From positions 1 to 22,188 of the forward strand of contig NZ_CABUOL010000031.1 in NCBI RefSeq assembly GCF_902493215.1: a DNA stretch of 22,188 bases. The letters run 5' to 3'. The notes under the pieces were generated by a model. The model was not told the DNA's origin. It saw only the letters and a program-made list of their open reading frames with translations, and made no database searches. This DNA is from an uncultured Mediterranea sp. Its GTDB lineage: Bacteria > Bacteroidota > Bacteroidia > Bacteroidales > Bacteroidaceae. This document shows, one piece after another, positions 16,203 through 22,188 of this stretch. Position numbers and translations under genes: made by a program. Position 1 is the stretch's first letter; every line of letters starts with the position of its first letter.

Positions 16203-17366
16203 ATGATCTATTCCATACTCGATACCGACCTCTATAAATTTACGACGTCATACGCCTATATCAAGCTGTTTCCCAATGCGCAAGGAACCTTTTCCTTCAC
16301 CGACCGCGACCATACGGCCTACTCCGACCGCTTCCTGGCCGAACTGAAGGACGCCATCGACAACATGCGGCGGATTACGCTGACGGGAGACGAGCTGGAA
16401 TACATGGCACACAGTTGCCGTTTCCTGCCCCGGGTCTATTGGGAATGGCTTTCCTCGTTCCGTTTTCAGCCGGAGAAGGTGAAAATCAGTCTCGACGAGG
16501 AGCGGCATCTGCATATGGAGGTAACTGACTATATGTATAAGGTAACGCTGTATGAAGTACCCTTGCTGGCACTGGTATCGGAAGTGAAGAATCAGGTGTC
16601 GGGCAACATTCCCGACCTGACCCAAGTAACCGAACGCCTGGTGGACAAGGTGGCGCTTTCCAACCGTCATCACTTGTCTTTTTCGGAATTCGGTACCCGA
16701 CGCCGCTTTTCGTTCGACGTACACGACACGGTCATCGGTTACCTGAAACAGCACGCCCTGTACTGCACGGGAACCTCCAACTGCTATTTTGCCATGAAAT
16801 ACGGCATGCGCCCCATGGGTACGCATCCGCACGAATGGTTCATGTTCCACGGCGCGCAGTTCGGCTACAAGCACGCCAACTACATGGCGCTGGAAAACTG
16901 GGTCAACGTGTATGACGGCGACCTGGGTACAGCCCTGTCGGACACCTACACGACCGATGCCTTCCTGAGCAACCTCAGCCGCAAGCAGGCCAAGCTGTTC
17001 GACGGCGTGCGCTGTGATTCGGGCAACGAATTCGAATTCACCGACCGGCTGATAGCTCGCTATCAGGAGTTCGGTATCGACCCCACCACGAAGACCATCA
17101 TCTTCAGCAACGCACTCGACTTCCCGAAAGCGCTCGACATCCAGCGGTTCTGCGAAGGACGTATCCGCTGTGCCTTCGGCATCGGCACAAACCTGACCAA
17201 CGACACGGGCTTCAAGCCGGCCAACATCGTGATGAAACTGACCCGCTGCCGCATGAACCCCAGCCAGGAGTGGCGCGAATGTGTCAAGCTGTCCGATGAC
17301 GAAGGGAAGCACTTGGGCAGCAGCGAAGAAGTGAAAGCCTGCCTTTACGAATTGCAACTGGCCTGA
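16203..17366 (+). CDS. pncB: Nicotinate phosphoribosyltransferase
   Basis: PncB converts nicotinate and PRPP to nicotinate mononucleotide, the entry of salvaged nicotinate into NAD synthesis. The 387-residue protein starts YSILDTDLYKFTTSYAY, the family's N-terminal block, and has SEFGTRRRFSFDVH, GTSNCYFAMKYG, MGTHPHEWFMFHG (His210 fits the phosphorylated histidine), TYTTDAFL, GVRCDSGNEFEF and FGIGTNLTND. Length is normal. It is the only plus-strand gene between two minus-strand cobamide blocks. NaMN is also the phosphoribosyl donor for CobT, which may explain the location. Its 3' end overlaps the convergent adenosyltransferase gene by 22 bp. Confidence 0.92.
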   Translation: MIYSILDTDLYKFTTSYAYIKLFPNAQGTFSFTDRDHTAYSDRFLAELKDAIDNMRRITLTGDELEYMAHSCRFLPRVYWEWLSSFRFQPEKVKISLDEERHLHMEVTDYMYKVTLYEVPLLALVSEVKNQVSGNIPDLTQVTERLVDKVALSNRHHLSFSEFGTRRRFSFDVHDTVIGYLKQHALYCTGTSNCYFAMKYGMRPMGTHPHEWFMFHGAQFGYKHANYMALENWVNVYDGDLGTALSDTYTTDAFLSNLSRKQAKLFDGVRCDSGNEFEFTDRLIARYQEFGIDPTTKTIIFSNALDFPKALDIQRFCEGRIRCAFGIGTNLTNDTGFKPANIVMKLTRCRMNPSQEWRECVKLSDDEGKHLGSSEEVKACLYELQLA

Positions 17367-17947
17367 CCGCCGTCGGCCGGCCGGCGCTTGCGCTTATAGG
17401 CAAACTCCTGCCATTTTTCTTCCGGCCAGTTCTGGCGCTGCATCTCCATGCGCGCCATGACAAAGAAGAGGTCGGACAGGCGGTTGACCAGGACCAGGAT
17501 GTCTTCCGCCAACGGTGACTGGCGGTGGAGCGTCCACAGCCGGCGTTCGGCCCGACGGGCCACCGTGCGGGCAAAATGCAACTGGGCCGATACGGGCGTT
17601 CCGCCGGGCAGCAGGAAATAGCCGTGATCGGCCAACTGCTCCGTCAGCCGGTCCATCTCCTGTTCGCAACGGAGCGTCAGTCCGGCGGCGTGAAGTTCGT
17701 TGGGATTCACCTTGCCGGGCGGTGTGGCCACATGGCTCATCACCACCATCAGTTCTTTCTGTACCTCGTGCAGCAGAGGCTGCCAGCCGTCATCGGCAGG
17801 CAGCAAGGAACGGACGATGCCTATCACGGCATTCAGTTCGTCCAGACAGCCGTTGGCCTCAATGCGGATGTCGTCCTTGGGCACCCGCTTCCCTCCATGA
17901 ATGCCGGTCATCCCCTTGTCACCGGTCTTTGTATAGATTCGTTTCAT
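17345..17947 (-). CDS. pduO: PduO-type cob(I)alamin adenosyltransferase
   Basis: The enzyme transfers the adenosyl group of ATP to cob(I)alamin or an earlier cob(I)yrinic intermediate. The 200-residue protein carries the PduO signature: YTKTGDKGMTGIHGGKRV (5-22) for ATP, RIEANGCLDELNAVIG, LPGGTPVSAQLHFARTVAR and LVNRLSDLFFVMAR. The C-terminus (about 182-200) is a basic extension. The start ATG overlaps the cbiA stop as ATGA, so it is translated after cbiA. In the anaerobic route adenosylation comes at about the diamide stage, consistent with a cbiA partner. Unrelated CobA/CobO enzymes do the same job elsewhere. Confidence 0.9.
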   Translation of the reverse strand: MKRIYTKTGDKGMTGIHGGKRVPKDDIRIEANGCLDELNAVIGIVRSLLPADDGWQPLLHEVQKELMVVMSHVATPPGKVNPNELHAAGLTLRCEQEMDRLTEQLADHGYFLLPGGTPVSAQLHFARTVARRAERRLWTLHRQSPLAEDILVLVNRLSDLFFVMARMEMQRQNWPEEKWQEFAYKRKRRPADGGQASCNS

Positions 17948-19275
17948 TGTTCGTTTTCAAAAAGTTTGTCCAAATCGGTTTCGCCCCAATACAGATGGGT
18001 GTAACTGGCCAGCAGGTTCTTGTAACGGAACACCGGCGTGTCCACCGGCTGTCCCTTGGCATTGTACACCTGCGCTGCCGACGGCCACAGATGCTCTCCT
18101 GCCCTCTCCACAAACTGGGTGTAATGGAATTCGTGCCCCCGCAACGTCTGTCCGTTGTAATCGAAACGGCGGTAGCCCAGACTCAGCTTGCGGTGTTCCT
18201 TCCGGTTGGAAATGGAAAACGGCAGTACACCTGCCAGCGGACAGAAATCAGGCTGCCCGTCCAGGCAGACTCCCTGCGACAAATAAATCATCCCACCGCA
18301 CTCGGCCAGTGTCCGTCCGCCCCCTTCGATGTACCGGCGGACCGACTCCAGTGTTCCGGTTGCCGCCTTCAGAGCTTCGGCATGTTTCTCGGGATAACCA
18401 CCGGGCAGATAGAGCAAACGGGTATCGGCAGGCAGCGGTTCCGGCTGTTCGGGATCGAAAAACACCACGTCGCCATAACGCCTGAACAGATCCAGATGTT
18501 CGGTATAGAGGAAAGAAAACGATTCGTCGTTACGGGCCACGGCCACGACTCCGTGCCCCACCACTTCATTTTGTACCACACGGCTTGCAGGCAAAGGGAC
18601 GGCGGTAACTTCCAAGAGTCGGCCGATGTCGACATGCGCTTCCAGTTGGGCCAGCAGGCGCCGCCCTGCCTCGTCCGTTTCCTGCTCGCTGAAGTCCAGT
18701 CCCAGGTAACGGGACCCCTGCTCCAGCAACGCGTCCTTGGGCAAATAGCCCAAACACTCTACCTGCAGGTCATCGCACACCTCACGCAGCATCTCGAAAT
18801 GGCGGGGCGACCCCACCCGGTTGAAGATGACGCCCGCAAAACGGATGTCCTGCCGGAAATGCAGGAATCCCTGCAACAACGGAGCCAGCGAATAGGCCGC
18901 CGAACGGGCATCGACCACCAGCACCACAGGCAGGCGGAGCAGACGGGCCACCTCGGCCGACGAACCGCGGTCGCGGCTGTAACCGTCGAACATCCCCATC
19001 ATACCTTCCACCACGCACACATCGGCATCTGCTGCATAACGGGCATAGACCTGCTCCACATGGGCGTTCGAAGCCATGAACAGGTCGAGATTGACCGACG
19101 GACGGCCGCAGGCCCGCTCGTGAAACTTCGTGTCGATGTAGTCGGGACCGCACTTGTAGGGCTGCACCTTCAGGCCCCTGCCCTTCAGCAATGCCATCAG
19201 TCCGCGGCTCACCGTTGTCTTTCCACTGCCCGACATGGGGGCGGCTATCAGAAATTGGGGTATGCTCTTTGTCAT
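17944..19275 (-). CDS. cbiA: Cobyrinic acid a,c-diamide synthase
   Basis: CbiA amidates the a and c carboxylates of cobyrinic acid with glutamine and ATP. The 443-residue protein has an N-terminal dethiobiotin-synthetase-like domain with APMSGSGKTTVSRGL (SGSGKT at 15-20), KCGPDYIDTKFH and VVEGMMGMFDGY, then a C-terminal glutaminase domain with YLPGGYPE and LAECGGMIYLSQG (Cys326), and a late GHEFHYTQF. The frame is open 26 codons further up, but the family start and the -7 motif at 19297-19304 support the ATG at 19275. Co-transcribed with the adenosyltransferase. A hydrogenobyrinic acid amidase (CobB) role is less likely. Confidence 0.9.
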   Translation of the reverse strand: MTKSIPQFLIAAPMSGSGKTTVSRGLMALLKGRGLKVQPYKCGPDYIDTKFHERACGRPSVNLDLFMASNAHVEQVYARYAADADVCVVEGMMGMFDGYSRDRGSSAEVARLLRLPVVLVVDARSAAYSLAPLLQGFLHFRQDIRFAGVIFNRVGSPRHFEMLREVCDDLQVECLGYLPKDALLEQGSRYLGLDFSEQETDEAGRRLLAQLEAHVDIGRLLEVTAVPLPASRVVQNEVVGHGVVAVARNDESFSFLYTEHLDLFRRYGDVVFFDPEQPEPLPADTRLLYLPGGYPEKHAEALKAATGTLESVRRYIEGGGRTLAECGGMIYLSQGVCLDGQPDFCPLAGVLPFSISNRKEHRKLSLGYRRFDYNGQTLRGHEFHYTQFVERAGEHLWPSAAQVYNAKGQPVDTPVFRYKNLLASYTHLYWGETDLDKLFENEQ

Positions 19276-19296
19276 TTTTTCTGCATTTATTTCGGG

Positions 19297-19304
19297 CAAA
19301 GATA
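19297..19304 (-). promoter_or_regulatory. -7 element for cbiA-adenosyltransferase
   Basis: On the minus strand TATCTTTG matches TAnnTTTG exactly; the -33 position is poor. The leader would be about 15-20 nt. This 80-bp region is shared with the divergent kinase gene, for which only TATCTTAG (19327-19334, plus strand) is seen. Confidence 0.5.
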
Positions 19305-19355
19305 ACCATATCTGAACAGAAAACCTTATCTTAGCTGCCAAAAAGATGCACACCT

Positions 19356-20786
19356 ATGATTACAGAAGAACTGAAAAAGCTATATATAGCCTACACCGGA
19401 CACGAACCGGAATCCATCGATGAAATGCCCGCATCGGGCTCCAACCGCCGTTATTTCCGCCTGAAGGGAAATCCTAACCTGATTGGGGTAAGTGGCGAGA
19501 GTGTGGAAGAGAACCGCGCCTTCCTCTACATGGCCGAGCACTTCCGCCGGCAGGGTCTGCCCGTACCGCAGGTCTTCATCAAGTCGGACGACGACATCTA
19601 TTACCTGCAGGAAGACCTGGGCGACACGCTGCTCTTCAATGCCATCGAGAAAGGACGCAAGACCAGCGTCTTCGGCGAGGACGAGAAGCAGCTGCTGCGC
19701 AAGACGCTCCGCCTGCTGCCCGCCGTCCAGTTTGCCGGAGCCGAAGGCATGGACTTCTCCTACTGCTATCCGCAGGCCGAGTTCAACCGCCGCAGTATCC
19801 TGTGGGACCTGAACTACTTCAAGTACTGCTTCCTCAAGGCCACCGGACTCGACTTCCAGGAGGACCGCCTCGAGGACGATTTCCAGAAGATGGCCGACGT
19901 ACTGCTGCGCAGCAGTTCGGCCACGTTCATGTACCGCGACTTCCAGAGCCGCAACGTCATGATCAAAGACGACGAACCGTGGCTCATCGACTTTCAGGGC
20001 GGGCGCAAAGGTCCCGTCTACTACGACGTGGCTTCGTTCCTGTGGCAAGCCAAGGCCAATTACCCTGACAGCCTCCGCCAGGAACTGCTGCACGAGTACA
20101 TCGACGCCCTGCGCAAGTACCAGCCCGTAGACGAGGCCTACTTCATGGCCCAGCTCCGCCACTTCGTGCTGTTCCGCACCATGCAGGTACTGGGTGCCTA
20201 CGGTTTCCGCGGCTATTTCGAAAAGAAGCCCCACTTCATTCAGAGTGTGCCCTTCGCCATCGAGAACCTGCGCCAGCTGCTCCGCGAGCCCTATCCCGAA
20301 TATCCCTATCTGTGCCAGGTATTGACCGAGCTGACCCAACTGAAACAGTTTACCGACGACCTACAGAAGCGCCGCCTCGTAGTCAAGGTCACCAGCTTTG
20401 CCTACAAGAAAGGTATCCCTGAAGATCCGTCGGGCAACGGCGGCGGCTTCGTCTTCGACTGCCGGGCCGTGAACAATCCCGGCAAGTACGAACGCTACAA
20501 GCCCTTCACCGGACTGGACGAACCCGTCATCCGCTTCCTGGAGGACGACGGCGAAATCACCACCTTCCTGGAGCACGTCTACGGTCTGGTCGACGCTTCG
20601 GTGAAACGCTACATGGAGCGCGGATTCACCAACCTGTCCGTATGCTTCGGCTGTACGGGCGGCCAGCACCGTTCCGTCTACTCGGCACAGCACCTGGCCG
20701 AGCACTTGAACCAGAAGTTTGGGGTACAGGTCAACCTGATACACCGCGAACAGAACATCGAACAAACCTTCAAAGCCCGCAACTGA
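19356..20786 (+). CDS. AmgK-like sugar kinase fused to a RapZ C-terminal domain
   Basis: This 476-residue protein joins two domains. Residues about 1-320 are an aminoglycoside-phosphotransferase-fold kinase similar in pattern to AmgK, the anomeric MurNAc/GlcNAc kinase: GSNRRYFRL, YLQEDLGDTLLF, the catalytic loop YRDFQSRN (193-200, with Tyr where His is usual) and the metal-binding IDFQGG (211-216). Residues about 340-475 match the RapZ C-terminal domain: VTSFAYKKGIP, FDCRAVNNPG, FTGLDEPV, and SVCFGCTGGQHRS (428-440), ending NLIHRE. RapZ's usual N-terminal P-loop domain is absent. The MurU-like gene begins 1 bp after its stop, supporting the sugar-kinase reading. In E. coli this RapZ domain binds glucosamine-6-phosphate and small RNAs; its role here is inferred only. 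Confidence 0.82.
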   Translation: MITEELKKLYIAYTGHEPESIDEMPASGSNRRYFRLKGNPNLIGVSGESVEENRAFLYMAEHFRRQGLPVPQVFIKSDDDIYYLQEDLGDTLLFNAIEKGRKTSVFGEDEKQLLRKTLRLLPAVQFAGAEGMDFSYCYPQAEFNRRSILWDLNYFKYCFLKATGLDFQEDRLEDDFQKMADVLLRSSSATFMYRDFQSRNVMIKDDEPWLIDFQGGRKGPVYYDVASFLWQAKANYPDSLRQELLHEYIDALRKYQPVDEAYFMAQLRHFVLFRTMQVLGAYGFRGYFEKKPHFIQSVPFAIENLRQLLREPYPEYPYLCQVLTELTQLKQFTDDLQKRRLVVKVTSFAYKKGIPEDPSGNGGGFVFDCRAVNNPGKYERYKPFTGLDEPVIRFLEDDGEITTFLEHVYGLVDASVKRYMERGFTNLSVCFGCTGGQHRSVYSAQHLAEHLNQKFGVQVNLIHREQNIEQTFKARN

Positions 20787-20787
20787 T

Positions 20788-21552
20788 ATGAAAGCCATAA
20801 TTTTTGCCGCCGGCCTGGGCACCCGTCTGCGCCCGTTCACCGACCACATGCCCAAGGCCCTGGTCCCCGTAGCCGGTGTTCCCATGCTGCAACGCGTGAT
20901 ACTGCGGCTGAAAGAAGCCGGATTCGACGACATCGTCATCAACATCCATCACTTCGGAGAACAGATACTCGACTTCCTGAAGGCGAACAATGATTTCGGT
21001 GTGCGTATCCGCATCAGCGACGAACGGGGCGAACTGCTCGACACCGGCGGAGGCATCCTGAAGGCCCGCCCCCTGCTGGACGACGGCGAGCCCTTCCTCA
21101 TCCACAACGCCGACATCCTGACACACATAGACCTGGCCGCCTTCTACCGCCACCACGTGGAAAGCGGAGCCGACGCCACCCTGCTGACCAACCACCGCCA
21201 GACAGCCCGCTACCTGCTGGCCGACGGCAGCAACCGCCTGTGCGGATGGGTGAACAAGTCGACCGGAGAGACACTGCCCCCCGGCACGCCCTACGAAGAA
21301 GGCCGCTACAACGAACTGGCCTTCGGCTGCGTGCACGTCCTCTCGCCCTCGGTCTTCGGCTACATGGGCCACGGACAGTGGACGGGCAAGTTTTCCATCA
21401 TCCCTTTCTACATTGACATCTGCCGCCAGGCCCGCATCCAGTGCTACCCCATCGACACCGAAGGATGGTTCGACGTAGGGAAGCCCGAAACGCTGGCACA
21501 GGCAGATGCTTACTATCGGAGAATGGAACAAGAATATTCAAAAAAAGAATAA
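20788..21552 (+). CDS. murU: MurU-like N-acetylmuramate-1-phosphate uridylyltransferase
   Basis: This 254-residue sugar nucleotidyltransferase begins MKAIIFAAGLGTRLRPFTDH, then MPKALVPVAGVPML, the GxGTRxxPxTxxxPK signature of the family. LLDTGGGILKARPLL and LIHNADIL (Asp109, metal site) follow, and GWFDVGKPETL ends the core. Length and the short HNADIL form fit MurU rather than the longer RmlA or GlmU. MurU activates MurNAc-1-phosphate to UDP-MurNAc, bypassing de novo synthesis; AmgK, whose homologue lies just upstream, makes its substrate. The two genes are 1 bp apart and probably coupled. A mannose- or glucose-1-phosphate enzyme is the main alternative. Confidence 0.8.
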   Translation: MKAIIFAAGLGTRLRPFTDHMPKALVPVAGVPMLQRVILRLKEAGFDDIVINIHHFGEQILDFLKANNDFGVRIRISDERGELLDTGGGILKARPLLDDGEPFLIHNADILTHIDLAAFYRHHVESGADATLLTNHRQTARYLLADGSNRLCGWVNKSTGETLPPGTPYEEGRYNELAFGCVHVLSPSVFGYMGHGQWTGKFSIIPFYIDICRQARIQCYPIDTEGWFDVGKPETLAQADAYYRRMEQEYSKKE

Positions 21553-21573
21553 AGACATCAATTGGTATGATTG

Positions 21574-21610
21574 AGTACTGCTACCTCTGAAAAGGAAGCA
21601 GTACTTTCCG
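21574..21610 (+). terminator. Hairpin after the kinase-murU operon
   Basis: AGTACTGCT (21574-21582) pairs perfectly with AGCAGTACT (21597-21605); CCT/AGG extends it inward past an A-A mismatch around a 6-base loop. Only a short TT follows, so termination is plausible but not certain. It lies 22 bp after the murU stop. Confidence 0.6.
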
Positions 21611-21652
21611 AAAGTTCTTGAAGAGCATGGCACATCCATTAAAATCGGGACA

Positions 21653-21769
21653 CTAATGAAACGTTATACATACCAAAAATCTGTGCACTTTTGAGTCACA
21701 GAATTGAAATTTTATTTGTACTTTTGCACCGGATTTCTTAATCAATAGTGCTCGAATTTCGGCTTTCAT
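21653..21769 (-). other. Possible 38-residue remnant ORF
   Basis: On the minus strand an ATG at 21769 opens MKAEIRALLIKKSGAKVQIK and runs to a stop at 21653. The alternating basic and hydrophobic start is protein-like and could be the broken N-terminus of a tyrosine recombinase or similar protein, but I cannot recognise a family. It overlaps the plus-strand promoter motif at 21719 and may be noise. Confidence 0.2.
21719..21726 (+). promoter_or_regulatory. -7 element for the efflux gene
   Basis: TACTTTTG is an exact TAnnTTTG match. The nearest TTTG upstream (21690-21693) is 25 bp away, longer than normal. If used, the transcript would carry a leader of about 210 nt. Confidence 0.4.
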
Positions 21770-21778
21770 CTTTTTATA

Positions 21779-21869
21779 TTATTCCCTGATGTGGCCGTTA
21801 GTAGCGCATTGTGGCAGATTCTATGCTGTCCGGACTCTCAGTTCATTATTAGTATTTCCGAGGGAATAA
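21779..21869 (+). promoter_or_regulatory. Possible structured leader of the efflux gene
   Basis: TTATTCCCT (21779-21787) is complementary over 9 bp to AGGGAATAA (21861-21869), enclosing 73 nt that contain the palindrome GTCCGGAC (21828-21835). This could close an RNA leader. It does not match a riboswitch class I know. Just after it, GTTAACGG repeats at 21876-21883 and 21890-21897 (14-bp period), a possible regulator site. Confidence 0.3.
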
Positions 21870-21912
21870 GCAAAGGTTAACGGCTTATAGTTAACGGTTA
21901 AAGGAAAAAATA

Positions 21913-21945
21913 ATGAACAACAATACATCTATTTTTATTTCATGA
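21913..21945 (+). CDS. Possible 10-codon upstream peptide
   Basis: ATG at 21913 encodes MNNNTSIFIS and its TGA overlaps the efflux gene ATG as ATGA. A leader peptide with translational coupling is possible; a short chance frame is as likely. Confidence 0.25.
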   Translation: MNNNTSIFIS

Positions 21946-22188
21946 GTAAACTTATGGCTTATTCCGCTTTGGCTATTACATTGATAGCCGAAGGGGCTTT
22001 TTTTGTGCCTATATGTGCACAAGAGAGGGCTGTGCAGACAATGACACTCACGACACTTTACGACCTTGCCGACCGGCAAAGTCAGAAGGTGAGAGTAAGT
22101 GAGGTTGCTCTGCGGGCAGCCGATGAAGGAGTGGCAGCAGCCAAATCGGCTTTGCTGCCGAGTGTGGACTTGAGCCTTCAGGGCAGTT
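21942..22188 (+). CDS. TolC-family outer-membrane efflux protein, N-terminal part
   Basis: The window ends 82 codons into this gene. The product opens with a signal peptide (MSKLMAYSALAITLIAEG, then FFVPICAQ with probable cleavage after ICA), followed by MTLTTLYDLADRQSQKVRV, AADEGVAAAKSALLPSVDLS, the typical start of the outer-membrane efflux domain: a first long helix followed by the conserved LLPSVDLS turn. Such proteins form the outer-membrane channel of RND or ABC efflux systems; in Bacteroides the partner pump genes usually follow. A later ATG at 21954 is also possible but would shorten the signal peptide. The 3' part is outside the window. Confidence 0.72.
   Translation, partial: MSKLMAYSALAITLIAEGAFFVPICAQERAVQTMTLTTLYDLADRQSQKVRVSEVALRAADEGVAAAKSALLPSVDLSLQGS

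Noticed and set aside
17515..19305. A 596-codon plus-strand open frame across the adenosyltransferase and cbiA genes
   Set aside because: It lies opposite two well-recognised genes; its translation is low-complexity and family-free. It is an antisense shadow caused by high GC.
1..22188. CRISPR array, insertion sequence or rRNA
   Set aside because: No regularly spaced direct repeats, transposase, paired IS ends or rRNA-like sequence was seen.

Overview
The window looks like a chromosomal segment from a gut Bacteroidales bacterium (Bacteroides/Phocaeicola-like). The basis is three lipoproteins with Bacteroidetes-style acidic residues after the lipobox cysteine, fimbrillin-type proteins, several promoters of the Bacteroides form (TTTG, about 19 bp, TAnnTTTG), few Shine-Dalgarno sites, and DUF2693 and DUF4373 small proteins. 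No species can be named from sequence alone.

Left part (1-9240) is accessory in character. It opens with an apparently frameshifted small gene, an SH3-barrel DUF2693 protein and a DUF4373 (Lin1244/Lin1753-type) protein carrying a pentanucleotide repeat. Next comes a three-gene lipoprotein operon (1963-8423). Its first protein ends in a metzincin zinc site (HELGHVMGYNH). The other two are tandem paralogues with a fimbrillin-like N-terminal region and an aromatic-rich C-terminal domain like those proposed for pilus tip adhesins. A HigB/HigA toxin-antitoxin pair follows. This part ends at the 3' side of a tRNA-Gly(CCC), a common island boundary.

Middle part (9528-19275) is a cobamide late-synthesis cluster split over both strands: cobU-cobT-cobS-cobC (+); cbiB, cobD and cobQ (-, transcribed cobQ-cobD-cbiB); pncB (+); and a PduO-type adenosyltransferase with cbiA (-, transcribed cbiA first). 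Together these take cobyrinic acid through a,c-diamide formation, adenosylation, cobyric acid, adenosylcobinamide phosphate, nucleotide-loop activation and assembly, to final dephosphorylation. pncB makes nicotinate mononucleotide, the co-substrate of CobT, so its place here is metabolically sensible. No corrin-ring genes and no cobalamin riboswitch are visible. Between cobQ and pncB lies a candidate small RNA of about 68 nt on the minus strand, with a near-perfect promoter and an intrinsic terminator.

Right part (19356-22188) holds an unusual fusion of an AmgK-like sugar kinase to a RapZ C-terminal domain, followed immediately by a MurU-like nucleotidyltransferase; this suggests cell-wall amino-sugar recycling linked to an amino-sugar sensor domain. 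After a hairpin terminator and a long, possibly structured leader, the window ends inside a TolC-family outer-membrane efflux gene.
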